DNA of 64,000 bases from Hungatella sp. UBA4396 (GCA_002389905.1 DGRE01000070.1:90268-154267); one strand, 5' to 3'. Positions 50,726 through 59,312 are shown, counted from the stretch's first letter. A program made the numbers and translations. Notes: generated by a model from the letters alone, not told the origin.

Positions 50726-51046
50726 ATGAGGAAATGGAAACAGGCGTTTAAAGACTTTAAGGTCTATCTGATCTCTCTGCCTGTATTTGTCTGCGTGGTC
50801 GCCCTTTTTGTGTCCGGGATTATGTCTTTTTCAAAAAATGCCGGCGCAAGGGGAGCGGAAACCCTCAGGGATGCCATACGCAGGGCTTCGGTCCAGTGCT
50901 ATGCCATTGAGGGGAGGTATCCGCCCAGCGTGGAATATCTGGAGGAAAATTATGGAATACAGATTGACAGGAACCGGTATAACGTGTTTTACAGCGGTTT
51001 TGCTTCCAATTTTATGCCGGATATTACAGTCAATCTGCGTGAATAA
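50726..51046 (+). CDS. Small pilin-like membrane-anchored protein 1
   Basis: 106 residues; ATG 12 bp after the platform gene with GGAGGGGGAG upstream. Basic N-terminus, one helix (about 13-35), then a small domain whose text (ASVQCYAIEGRYPPSVEYLEENYGI) resembles the alpha-helix-to-strand turn of GspG-type pseudopilins. It lacks a prepilin peptidase site (no G followed by Glu at +5). Role as a minor pseudopilin or assembly partner is inferred from place. Confidence 0.75.
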   Translation: MRKWKQAFKDFKVYLISLPVFVCVVALFVSGIMSFSKNAGARGAETLRDAIRRASVQCYAIEGRYPPSVEYLEENYGIQIDRNRYNVFYSGFASNFMPDITVNLRE

Positions 51047-51064
51047 TAACCAGGAGGTGGAAGT

Positions 51065-51556
51065 GTGAGAGGTCAGGAAAACCAGAGAGGACGGCTGACC
51101 GGAGTTCTCTTTACCATCCTTTTGTTCCTGGTATTTGTGCTTTGCGCCCTGTTTTCCGTTCTCATCGGAAGCAAGGTTTATGAAAATATCAATGCCAGGG
51201 CAGAGGACACCTACCGGGGCGACGTGGCTTTGAGCTATATCGCCAATAAGGTGAGACAGGGAGATGAAGCCGGAAGGGTATTCCTTTCGGAGGATAAGGG
51301 AGTGACGGTCCTTAAGCTGGAACAAAGCATAGGGGATTCGGTCTATGTGACGGATATTTACTACCAGGATGGAAGGCTGTGGGAGCTGTTTACCGATGCC
51401 CAGAGCGGACTTTCCGTAGGCGATGGAAATGAAATACTGGAATGCAGTGAGGTTTCCATGGAAATAAGCGGCGGGCTTCTTCATATTAAAACAGAGGGAA
51501 AGGGCGGAGGAGATTTATGGCTTTCCCTCAGAAGCGGAGGAAAGGCCCATGAATAG
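51065..51556 (+). CDS. Small membrane-anchored protein 2 (DUF4860-like)
   Basis: 163 residues from a GTG start after AGGAGGTGG. One N-terminal helix (about 12-36), then a soluble beta-rich domain (ALSYIANKVRQGDEAGRVFL..., VYVTDIYYQDGRLWELFTDA). I believe this matches DUF4860, a family tied to type IV pilus-like gene runs. The overall form resembles GspJ-type minor pseudopilins. It overlaps the next gene by eight bases. Confidence 0.75.
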   Translation: MRGQENQRGRLTGVLFTILLFLVFVLCALFSVLIGSKVYENINARAEDTYRGDVALSYIANKVRQGDEAGRVFLSEDKGVTVLKLEQSIGDSVYVTDIYYQDGRLWELFTDAQSGLSVGDGNEILECSEVSMEISGGLLHIKTEGKGGGDLWLSLRSGGKAHE

Positions 51557-51968
51557 AAATCACCAGTCAGGCGTGTTTATGATGGAAATGATCGCTGTGG
51601 TCCTGTTCTTTATCCTCTGCGCCGCCATCTGCATCCAGACCTTTGCAAAGGCCGATTCCATGAGCCGCAGGGCCTCGGATTTAAACCAGGGAGTACTGAT
51701 CGCCCAAAGCATTGCCGAGGTATGGAAGGCAGAGGGGGAAGAGGGACTTGAGAAGCGGTTTGAAGCAGCCGGTTCCGATCAGAACGGAGAGGCTTACGTC
51801 ATGGGCTTTGACAAGGACGGGGCTCCCTGCAAGCCGGAGGACGTAGCTTTCCAGGCGAAGGCCGGGTTTCCTGCAGGAGGGCAGGCAGAAGTGACTGTGA
51901 GCCGGAATGGGAAAGAGGTATACAGCCTTTTGGTTTACAGGCAGGAAATAAAGAAATGGGGGAGGTAA
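51549..51968 (+). CDS. Prepilin-like protein 3
   Basis: 139 residues. The only member with a plausible prepilin site: NHQSG8-V9FMME13, that is Gly at -1, hydrophobic +1 and Glu at +5, leading into a hydrophobic helix (IAVVLFFILCAAICIQTF). The soluble part is small. Cleavage by a prepilin peptidase would leave Val rather than the usual Phe/Met at +1. GspI-like minor pseudopilin is the nearest type. Confidence 0.75.
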   Translation: MNRNHQSGVFMMEMIAVVLFFILCAAICIQTFAKADSMSRRASDLNQGVLIAQSIAEVWKAEGEEGLEKRFEAAGSDQNGEAYVMGFDKDGAPCKPEDVAFQAKAGFPAGGQAEVTVSRNGKEVYSLLVYRQEIKKWGR

Positions 51969-51972
51969 AACC

Positions 51973-52452
51973 ATGGCAAAGCAGGAAACAGGAAACAGGC
52001 CGGGTATTGGCAGTCCTTCCCTTATTTTAATATTTATTGTCATGTGCCTTGTAACCTTTGGGATGCTCTCCTTAAGCACTGCCAAAAGTGAATGGGACTT
52101 GGCGGAGCGCAATGCTGCTTCCGTAACGGAATATTACCGCGCGGACCGTGAGGGAGAGGGATTCTACCGGTTGGTGTCAGAGGCGGCAGAAGAGGCCATG
52201 CAGGAAGGTGCTGACATTGACGAAGTAAGACGGCTTCTTGGACAGAAGCTGGGAGAATATTACATTCCCGAAAGGGATGCGGCAATGACCCAGATCGCCA
52301 TGGACCGGTCACAGGCTCTTTTGATCGAAGTGGTTCCTTCCTTAGAGGAGGGGCAGGCTCCGGTCATATCCCAGTGGAAGGTGATTCAGACCGAGGATTT
52401 TGAAATCTATGATTCCATGCCGGTATGGACCGGCGGGGAAGGGGAAGAGTAG
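51973..52452 (+). CDS. Small pilin-like membrane-anchored protein 4
   Basis: 159 residues, 4 bp after its neighbour, ATG after GGGGGAGG. One helix (about 16-36, LILIFIVMCLVTFGMLSL), then an acidic, helical, Glu-rich domain with no cysteines (EYYRADREGEGFYRLVSEAAEEAMQ). No Glu at +5 of a Gly, which is also true of GspK/PilX-type tip pseudopilins; that resemblance is weak. Confidence 0.72.
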   Translation: MAKQETGNRPGIGSPSLILIFIVMCLVTFGMLSLSTAKSEWDLAERNAASVTEYYRADREGEGFYRLVSEAAEEAMQEGADIDEVRRLLGQKLGEYYIPERDAAMTQIAMDRSQALLIEVVPSLEEGQAPVISQWKVIQTEDFEIYDSMPVWTGGEGEE

Positions 52453-52471
52453 AAAGAGTAGGAGATTTATT

Positions 52472-53539
52472 ATGAATGTAGTTGACTTGTTAAACTCTGC
52501 TGTGGCGCAGAATGCCTCTGATATATTTCTGGTGCCTGGCATGCCATTTTCATGTAAGATAGGAAGCCGGATTGTTTATCAAAATGAAGAAAAGCTGTTT
52601 CCCGAGCATATGGAAGAACTGATCACCCAGCTTTATGAGGTGGCAGGAAACCGGAGTATGCAGAGGGTGCGGGACCGGGGAGATGATGATTTTTCCTTTG
52701 CACTTCCCGGAATCTCCAGATTCCGTTCCAGCGTATTCCGCCAGAGAGGCTCTCTGGCAGCCGTAATCCGGGTGGTGACCTTTACCCTGCCCGATTACAG
52801 TGCCCTTCACGTGCCGGAAAGCGTCATGGACATTGCCAGGATGACAAAGGGCTTTGTGCTGGTTACAGGACCGGCAGGAAGCGGAAAGAGCACCACCCTG
52901 GCCTGTATCATTGATAAAATAAACAATACCCGCAACGCCCATGTCATCACCCTGGAGGACCCTTTGGAGTACCTGCACAAGCATAAGCAGAGCGTGGTGA
53001 CCCAGAGGGAGATCACAACGGATACGGAAAGCTATGTGAGCGGTTTAAGGGCGGCTCTGAGGCAGGCTCCTGATGTGATTCTGGTGGGAGAAATGAGGGA
53101 TTATGAGACCATTCAGATTGCCATGACAGCGGCTGAGACAGGACATCTGGTCATTTCCACCCTCCATACGGTAGGAGCGGCCAACACCATTGACCGAATC
53201 ATTGACAGCTTTCCTCCCAACCAGCAGCAGCAGGTCCGGATGCAGCTTTCCATGGTGGTTCAGGCAGTGGTTTCCCAGCAGTTGATTCCCACTTTGGACG
53301 GAGGCGTTTATCCGGCTTTTGAAATCCTGTTTTTCAACAATGCCATCCGGAATATGATCCGGGAGGCAAAGACCCATCAGATCGATTCCGTCATTGCAAC
53401 CGGACAGTCAGAAGGAATGGTATCCATGGATTCCAGCCTGTTAGCCCTGTATAAGGAAGGGAAGATCACCAGAGAAAGCGCTGTGATCTATGCCGGCAAC
53501 GGAGAACTGATGGAAAAGAAAATAGAACGTATGTCATAG
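52472..53539 (+). CDS. pilT: PilT-type type IV pilus retraction ATPase
   Basis: 355 residues from ATG 52472 (TAGGAG upstream; the frame runs back into the previous gene). Walker A GPAGSGKST (Lys139), Asp box ITLEDPLEYLH, Walker B DVILVGEMRD, His box TGHLVISTLHT. The C-terminal AIRNMIREAKTHQI matches the AIRNLIRE motif that marks PilT rather than PilB/GspE. It is the only ATPase in the locus; no PilB, prepilin peptidase, PilM/N/O or major pilin is encoded nearby. Confidence 0.95.
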   Translation: MNVVDLLNSAVAQNASDIFLVPGMPFSCKIGSRIVYQNEEKLFPEHMEELITQLYEVAGNRSMQRVRDRGDDDFSFALPGISRFRSSVFRQRGSLAAVIRVVTFTLPDYSALHVPESVMDIARMTKGFVLVTGPAGSGKSTTLACIIDKINNTRNAHVITLEDPLEYLHKHKQSVVTQREITTDTESYVSGLRAALRQAPDVILVGEMRDYETIQIAMTAAETGHLVISTLHTVGAANTIDRIIDSFPPNQQQQVRMQLSMVVQAVVSQQLIPTLDGGVYPAFEILFFNNAIRNMIREAKTHQIDSVIATGQSEGMVSMDSSLLALYKEGKITRESAVIYAGNGELMEKKIERMS

Positions 53540-53580
53540 TATCCCTGAGTTTGCATTTGAGGCAGCTTCACAGTCTGCCC

Positions 53581-53744
53581 TAGAGTGTGTCTGAAAATTG
53601 CTTGTTCCAAGATGTGCGTTACACTTCGTGGGAGATTTGTTCCAAATGAAGGCGGCGTAGTGGGCTACGCCAACTGAATTTGAGGCAAATATACCGCGAA
53701 GTGGGACGTGCAGATTGGGGCAATGAATTTTCAGACACGCTCTA
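53581..53744. mobile_element. 164-bp MITE-like palindromic element
   Basis: TAGAGTGTGTCTGAAAATT at 53581 is matched by the complement of AATTTTCAGACACGCTCTA at 53744 with one mismatch. Inner arms also pair, including ACTTCG / CGAAGT and GGCGTAG / CTACGCC at the apex, so the whole element folds on itself. It codes for nothing. It lies between pilT and ldh, its right end only seven bases before the ldh GGAG, which makes it part of the ldh 5' region. Confidence 0.85.
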
Positions 53745-53763
53745 AGATAAGGAGAGTGGTTTG

Positions 53764-54717
53764 ATGACGGGAACAGATAACAGAAAGGTTGCTTTAGTGG
53801 GTACGGGCATGGTGGGAATGAGCTATGCTTATTCCATGCTGAACCAAAGCACCTGTGACGAGCTTGTTTTAATCGATATCGACCGGAAGAGGGCAGAGGG
53901 TGAGGCTATGGACTTAAATCATGGGCTGGCCTTCTCCTCCTCTCATATGAAGATTTACGCAGGAGAATACCGGGATTGTTCGGATGCGGATATTGTAGTA
54001 ATTTGTGCGGGAGTGGCGCAGAAGCCGGGAGAGACAAGGCTTGACTTATTAAAACGCAATGCTTCTGTATTTCAGTCCATTGTCCGGCTGGTAACAGAAT
54101 CGGGCTTTAACGGAATATTTCTGGTAGCCACCAATCCGGTGGACATCATGACCAGGATCACTTATACCCTGTCCGGATTTAATCCCAAAAGGGTTCTTGG
54201 AAGCGGCACGGCTCTGGACACTGCCAGACTCCGCTATCTGCTGGGAGAGTCCCTGCAGGTTGACCCGAGAAATGTCCATGCCTATGTAATGGGGGAACAC
54301 GGAGACAGTGAGTTTGTCCCCTGGAGTCAGGCCATGGTGGCAACAAAACCCATCCTTTCCCTTTGTATGGAAGGCGGGCAGGAGGAATGGGTCTGCAGGG
54401 ACGGGCTAAAGGACATCGAAGAAGAGGTTCGGGGAGCGGCTTACCGGATTATTGAGGCAAAGCAGGCCACCTACTACGGAATCGGAATGGCTCTCACCAG
54501 AATTACCAGGGCCATTCTTGGAGATGAAAACAGCGTTTTAACGGTATCGGCCATGCTTCGGGGAGAATACGGTCAGTCTGAGGTCTACGCCGGAGTTCCC
54601 TGTATCATCAATAAGAACGGAGTACAGAGAGTGCTTCCCCTGTCCCTGACAGAGGAAGAGATGGGGCAGTTTAATAAAACGTGCAGCACCCTTCGGGAAA
54701 GCTTTGAAGGCATATGA
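53764..54717 (+). CDS. ldh: L-lactate dehydrogenase
   Basis: 317 residues. Rossmann NAD site VALVGTGMVGMSYAYSML, IDIDRKRAEGEAMDL, catalytic loop KPGETRLDLLKRN, ATNPVDIMT, GSGTALDTARLRYLLG and the active His in GEHGDSEFVPWS. Reduces pyruvate to lactate, regenerating NAD+. ATG 53764 is preferred over the adjoining TTG 53761; GGAG lies nine bases before it. Stands alone; the MITE-like element sits directly upstream and no clear promoter is seen outside it. Confidence 0.96.
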   Translation: MTGTDNRKVALVGTGMVGMSYAYSMLNQSTCDELVLIDIDRKRAEGEAMDLNHGLAFSSSHMKIYAGEYRDCSDADIVVICAGVAQKPGETRLDLLKRNASVFQSIVRLVTESGFNGIFLVATNPVDIMTRITYTLSGFNPKRVLGSGTALDTARLRYLLGESLQVDPRNVHAYVMGEHGDSEFVPWSQAMVATKPILSLCMEGGQEEWVCRDGLKDIEEEVRGAAYRIIEAKQATYYGIGMALTRITRAILGDENSVLTVSAMLRGEYGQSEVYAGVPCIINKNGVQRVLPLSLTEEEMGQFNKTCSTLRESFEGI

Positions 54718-54767
54718 TTTGAAGTTTTTGCTATTTTGTACACATTAGTAAAAAAACAAAAATAATG

Positions 54768-54796
54768 TTGACAAAGATATATTCCCATGCTATGAT
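54768..54796 (+). promoter_or_regulatory. tRNA-Thr promoter
   Basis: TTGACA, 17 bp, TATGAT, about 35 bases before the tRNA. Confidence 0.85.
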
Positions 54797-54830
54797 ATAC
54801 AAGGTTCGAACAGGGAACCAAAAAAAAGAT

Positions 54831-54903
54831 GCTGATGTGGCACAGGTGGTAGCGCACCTCATTGGTAGTGAGGAGGTCACGGGTCCGAGTCCCGTCATCA
54901 GCT
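54831..54903 (+). tRNA. tRNA-Thr (anticodon GGT)
   Basis: 73 nt: acceptor GCTGATG / CATCAGC, anticodon arm CCTCA-TTGGTAG-TGAGG, T-arm ACGGG-TCCGAGT-CCCGT, discriminator T. D-stem GCAC/GCGC has one A-C mismatch. CCA not encoded. Confidence 0.93.
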
Positions 54904-54912
54904 CTGTAACAA

Positions 54913-54947
54913 ACGGGAAGTCTTAGGTGAAGAGACTTCCCGTTTTT
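54913..54947 (+). terminator. Terminator after tRNA-Thr
   Basis: Perfect 11-bp stem ACGGGAAGTCT / AGACTTCCCGT with TTTTT. Confidence 0.93.
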
Positions 54948-55037
54948 CGTTGGATTAACTCGCGGTCAGCTCTGAAAGAAAAAAGCCGGGGAGGACCGGA
55001 ATTTCGTATAAAAAGGACGATAAGGAGGTACAGTGGT

Positions 55038-57644
55038 TTGGGAAATAAGAAAAAGAAACCAAAAAACCCGTGGTCTGTTTTTTTTCGGCCTATTAAAGTG
55101 ATCATTTTCGCATTTCTTGGGGCAATGGTTTTGGGCTGCTTAATCGGCGGCGTCGTATTTTTGAAGTATCAGGAGGAAATTATAGCCTGTAAGGAAAAGG
55201 CTGACTCCATTATACAAAATACCACCAAAACGGATTTTTCCCAGCCTGTGGATACCAGAATCTATGATTCAGGAGGCAGTCTGATCGGAACCATTAATTC
55301 AGGCCATTATGAATACGTTCCAATAGGAGAGATCAGCCAGAATCTGCAGGATGCCTACGTTTCCCAGGAGGACAAGCGTTTTTATAAACATCATGGAATT
55401 GACTACATCAGTCTGGCCCGTGCAGGCCTTAAGCTTGTGAAGAACAAGGGAGAAATCACCCAGGGAGGAAGCACCATCACCCAGCAGGTGATCAAAAACA
55501 CCTATTTAACCCAGGAACAAACCTTCCGGAGAAAGCTGACGGAATTTTTTGCAGCGCCCCGGATGGAGGAAAAATACAGCAAGGATGAGATTCTGGAATT
55601 TTACTGCAATACCAACTTTTATGCCAACCGGTGCTACGGGGTGGCAGAGGCCAGCCGGTATTATTTTGATAAAGAGGTAAAGGACTTGACTCTTTGGGAA
55701 GCAGCCACTCTGGTGGGAATCAGCAACAATCCATCCAGATACGATCCTGTGGTCCGCCCGGAAAACGCAAAAGAAAAGCGGAACCAGATTCTGGACAACA
55801 TGGCCCGGAATAAATTTATCACAGAAGAGGAGCGGGACTTTGCAAAGGCCCAGGACCTTACTGTGTTGCAGATTTATGAGCCTGGAACAAAGGAAAATTA
55901 CCAGACCAGCTATGCCATTTACAGTGCGGCTCTGGAGCTGATGAAAAACGACGGATTCGTATTCCAGTATGTGTTTGAGAACAAAGAAGACTATGATTCC
56001 TACAGGGAACAGTATCAGGAGCTCTACCAGTCTAAAAGCGATATGATCCGAAACGGCGGGTTTGAGATACATACCAGCCTGGAAACAGAGATTCAGAATT
56101 CTCTCCAGAACGTCCTTGACAAGCGGCTGGAGGGCTTTAAGGACCTGCAGGAAAACGGCAAGTTCGCCCTTCAGGGGGCGGCAGTATGCGTTGATAACCA
56201 GACCGGATATGTGGTGGCTATTGTGGGCGGAAGAGGCACTGATGACGAATACAACCGGGGATTTTTAAGCAAACGCCAGCCCGGTTCCACCATAAAGCCA
56301 TTGATCGACTATGCACCTGCCTTTGAGACCGGATATTATTATCCCTCCAGGCTGGTCAATGACTATTTGTTTGACAAGGGACCGAAAAACAGCGGAGGCC
56401 AGTATTTCGGCAGCATTTCCGTCCGGGAAGCATTAAACCGAAGTCTGAACACCGTAGCATGGCAGGTGCTGGCTGATATCGGAGTCAATACGGGAATCCG
56501 GTATCTGGGGAAAATGGATTTTGTGGGCATAAGCTATCTGGATAACGGAAATAACAGCATGAGTATCGGAGGCTTTACAGAAGGCGCCAGAGTGGTGGAT
56601 ATGGCTAAGGGGTATTCTGTCCTTGCCAACAACGGAATGTTCAGCAACAACACCTGCATTACAGGCATAACCAGTCAGTATGATGGGGAGGTATACAAAG
56701 GAAACCAGGGCGATGACAGAATCTTTACAGAGGACACCGCCTACATGATCACCGACGTGCTGAAGGGAACCCTGGATCAGCCCTACGGAACGGGCCATGG
56801 CCTGGGAATCGGCGTTCCGGCTGCCGGAAAGACGGGAACCACAAACGACAATAAGGACACCTGGTTCTGCGGCTACACCAAGTATTACACCACTGCTGTG
56901 TGGGTGGGTTACGACACGCCAAAGGCTATGCCGGGAGTTTATGGGAAGACGTATTCCGGAAGGATCTGGCAGGATTTTATGGCGGAAATAAACAGTTCCC
57001 TACCGGCCAGAGACTGGGATATGCCTGCCACGGTTTCTCTCTGGAATGTGGATTCTACAGGAGAGAAGACCACCGCGGAAACAGGAAGAAAGGATTTGTT
57101 TTCTTCTGTAGCAGAGGCGGCGGCCAGGTCTGATGCCGGACGCTGGAAGCTTTTTGAAGAGAAGAGAAATGCCCAGATCCAGGCTCAGAAGGAGCAGGAG
57201 GCCGTACAGGCTCTCCAGCAGGCCCTTGCAGACATTCAGGCCATCATAGGGGAGTTAAATGCCCTAGAGTACCGGGACAGCACCACAGATGAAACAATTG
57301 CAAGAGCAAACACCATCCTGCAGAATCTGGCCGCTACGGAATATTACGAGAGCTTAAAACCCCAGGTTGATGAAGCCGTCAGACGGGCCTTGTCCTTGCC
57401 AAAGCAGGATGATTCCGGCCACAAGCCTCAGGAAATCGGACCTGGAATTCCCACCGCTCCAAGAGAAACAGCTCCCAGAGAGACTATTCCAAGGGAAACA
57501 GCTCCCAGGGAGACTTGGGCGCCGACTTTTCCGGGAGACTGGGATTATGAAGAGGACTGGGATTATGAGGAAGACTGGGACCCTGGCATGGGACCGGGGG
57601 ATTACGAACCCGGTGCAGAGGCGGCAGGTCCCGGAATTGGGTAA
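55038..57644 (+). CDS. Class A penicillin-binding protein (glycosyltransferase/transpeptidase)
   Basis: 868 residues from TTG 55038 (AAGGAGG nine bases upstream); the frame extends to 54927 but that overlaps the tRNA terminator. Short cytoplasmic lysine-rich start, membrane helix (about 18-42), GT51 domain with the catalytic Glu in SQEDKRFYKHHGID and GGSTITQQVIKN, then the transpeptidase with SxxK in RQPGSTIKPLID, SLNT and KTGTTN. Builds and crosslinks peptidoglycan outside the membrane. The tail is unusual: a coiled coil (about 710-800) then low-complexity repeats, PRET four to five times and DWDYEE twice, ending Gly/Pro-rich. Confidence 0.95.
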   Translation: MGNKKKKPKNPWSVFFRPIKVIIFAFLGAMVLGCLIGGVVFLKYQEEIIACKEKADSIIQNTTKTDFSQPVDTRIYDSGGSLIGTINSGHYEYVPIGEISQNLQDAYVSQEDKRFYKHHGIDYISLARAGLKLVKNKGEITQGGSTITQQVIKNTYLTQEQTFRRKLTEFFAAPRMEEKYSKDEILEFYCNTNFYANRCYGVAEASRYYFDKEVKDLTLWEAATLVGISNNPSRYDPVVRPENAKEKRNQILDNMARNKFITEEERDFAKAQDLTVLQIYEPGTKENYQTSYAIYSAALELMKNDGFVFQYVFENKEDYDSYREQYQELYQSKSDMIRNGGFEIHTSLETEIQNSLQNVLDKRLEGFKDLQENGKFALQGAAVCVDNQTGYVVAIVGGRGTDDEYNRGFLSKRQPGSTIKPLIDYAPAFETGYYYPSRLVNDYLFDKGPKNSGGQYFGSISVREALNRSLNTVAWQVLADIGVNTGIRYLGKMDFVGISYLDNGNNSMSIGGFTEGARVVDMAKGYSVLANNGMFSNNTCITGITSQYDGEVYKGNQGDDRIFTEDTAYMITDVLKGTLDQPYGTGHGLGIGVPAAGKTGTTNDNKDTWFCGYTKYYTTAVWVGYDTPKAMPGVYGKTYSGRIWQDFMAEINSSLPARDWDMPATVSLWNVDSTGEKTTAETGRKDLFSSVAEAAARSDAGRWKLFEEKRNAQIQAQKEQEAVQALQQALADIQAIIGELNALEYRDSTTDETIARANTILQNLAATEYYESLKPQVDEAVRRALSLPKQDDSGHKPQEIGPGIPTAPRETAPRETIPRETAPRETWAPTFPGDWDYEEDWDYEEDWDPGMGPGDYEPGAEAAGPGIG

Positions 57645-57662
57645 AGATTTCCTGTAAATGAT

Positions 57663-57690
57663 TGTTTTTTACAGTGGTTCGTTATATAAT
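57663..57690 (+). promoter_or_regulatory. gltX promoter
   Basis: TTGTTT, 16 bp, TATAAT, about 70 bases before the gltX ATG. Confidence 0.6.
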
Positions 57691-57758
57691 GAAATTCGAT
57701 TTGGCTCTGACGGGCCGGTTAACCAATATACTAACATAAATTCAGGAGTGAGTTTGAA

Positions 57759-59213
57759 ATGAATAAAATAAGAACAAGATACGCCCCCAGCCCTACAGGG
57801 CGTATGCACGTGGGAAACTTGAGAACAGCATTGTATGCATATTTGATTGCAAAGCATGAGGGCGGCGATTTCCTTCTGCGCATTGAGGACACGGATCAGG
57901 AGCGCTACGTAGAAGGTGCTGTTGAGATTATCTACAGAACCCTGGAAAAGACGGGCCTGATCCATGATGAGGGTCCGGATAAAGACGGAGGAGTGGGTCC
58001 TTACGTCCAGAGTGAACGCCAGGCTTCCGGCATTTATCTGGAATATGCCAAAAGTCTGGTAGAAAAGGGAGAGGCTTATTACTGCTTCTGCACCCAGGAA
58101 AGGCTGGACTCCTTAAAGAGAACAGTAGAAGGCCAGGAGATCATGAGCTATGATAAGCACTGCCTTCACCTTTCTGAAGAAGAGGCAAAAGCTAATTTAG
58201 AGGCTGGAATGGCTTACGTCATCCGCCAGAATAACCCTACTGAGGGAACCACAACCTTCCATGATGAAATTTACGGGGATATTTCCGTGGACAATTCAGA
58301 GCTGGATGATATGGTGCTCATCAAATCCGATGGATACCCCACCTATAACTTTGCCAACGTGGTGGATGACCATTTGATGGGAATTACCCATGTGGTAAGA
58401 GGAAACGAGTACTTATCCTCTTCCCCTAAGTACAACCGCCTTTACGAAGCTTTCGGCTGGGAGGTTCCGGTATACGTTCACTGTCCCCTCATTACCAATG
58501 AGGAGCATAAGAAACTGAGCAAGAGAAGCGGACATTCCTCCTATGAGGATTTGATTGAACAGGGCTTTATTACTGAGGCAGTGGTCAATTATGTGGCTCT
58601 TTTAGGCTGGTCCCCAGTGGACAATCAGGAGATATTCTCTTTAGAGGAGTTGATCAGGGACTTTGATTACCGAAACATCAGCAAATCTCCGGCTGTTTTC
58701 GATGTGGTCAAGTTAAAATGGATGAACAGCGAATATATGAAGGCAATGGATTTTGACCGCTTTTATGAGCTGGCAGAGCCTTACTTAAAGGCTGTTGTCA
58801 AAAAAGATCTGGACTTGAGAAAGATCGCGTCCATGGTCAAGACCAGAATTGAAGTGTTTCCGGATATTGCGGAGCACATTGATTTCTTTGAAGCCCTGCC
58901 GGAATACGATCCATCCATGTATACCAACAAGAAGATGAAAACCAACAGCGAGACTTCCCTGGCCCTTTTAAAAGAGATTCTTCCCATACTGGAAGCTCAG
59001 GAGGATTACAGCAATGACGCTCTTTATGAGGCGCTGTCAAAATATGTGGCACAAAAGGAGTGTAAGACCGGATTTGTCATGTGGCCCGTCAGGACTGCAG
59101 TGTCCGGAAAGCAGATGACTCCTGCCGGAGCTACGGAGATCATGGAAGTCCTTGGAAAAGAAGAGTCCCTGGAACGAATCAGAAAGGGAATCCAGCTTTT
59201 AGAAGAGGCTTAA
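57759..59213 (+). CDS. gltX: Glutamyl-tRNA synthetase
   Basis: 484 residues, class I. RYAPSPTGRMHVGNLRTALY (HIGH as HVGN), then KLSKRSGHSSYEDLIEQGF (KMSKS as KLSKR). The typical catalytic and anticodon-binding halves are present. In Clostridia it is usually non-discriminating, also charging tRNA-Gln for GatCAB; not tested by this window. ATG after CAGGAGTG. Confidence 0.96.
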   Translation: MNKIRTRYAPSPTGRMHVGNLRTALYAYLIAKHEGGDFLLRIEDTDQERYVEGAVEIIYRTLEKTGLIHDEGPDKDGGVGPYVQSERQASGIYLEYAKSLVEKGEAYYCFCTQERLDSLKRTVEGQEIMSYDKHCLHLSEEEAKANLEAGMAYVIRQNNPTEGTTTFHDEIYGDISVDNSELDDMVLIKSDGYPTYNFANVVDDHLMGITHVVRGNEYLSSSPKYNRLYEAFGWEVPVYVHCPLITNEEHKKLSKRSGHSSYEDLIEQGFITEAVVNYVALLGWSPVDNQEIFSLEELIRDFDYRNISKSPAVFDVVKLKWMNSEYMKAMDFDRFYELAEPYLKAVVKKDLDLRKIASMVKTRIEVFPDIAEHIDFFEALPEYDPSMYTNKKMKTNSETSLALLKEILPILEAQEDYSNDALYEALSKYVAQKECKTGFVMWPVRTAVSGKQMTPAGATEIMEVLGKEESLERIRKGIQLLEEA

Positions 59214-59232
59214 GAATAAGGATTTAAACAGA

Positions 59233-59269
59233 AGCAGGGGCCTGGATTCTACCAAGCCCCTGCTTTTTA
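59233..59269 (+). terminator. Terminator after gltX
   Basis: AGCAGGGGC / GCCCCTGCT, then TTTTT. Confidence 0.92.
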
Positions 59270-59309
59270 GACATACTACGATGCCCAGGCCATGGGCAGG
59301 AAAGAGGAC
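59270..59309 (+). repeat. Diverged single copy of the hairpin unit before the helicase gene (site D)
   Basis: CATACTACGATGCCCAGG followed by CCATGGGCAGGAAAGAGG aligns with TATACCATTATGCCCAGG...CATGGGCAATAATAAGG of sites A-C. The TGCCCA/TGGGCA hairpin is kept; the ACCC/GGGT hairpin is lost. As at the other sites, it runs straight into the ribosome binding site. Confidence 0.55.
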
Positions 59310-59312
59310 GCC

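Noticed and set aside
50831..51484. 217-residue open frame on the minus strand in the pilus-like locus
   Set aside because: The plus-strand genes there have proper starts, overlaps and membrane helices; the minus frame has none of these.
54927..55037. N-terminal extension of the class A PBP
   Set aside because: It would begin inside the tRNA-Thr terminator; a TTG with AAGGAGG directly upstream at 55038 gives a normal PBP N-terminus.
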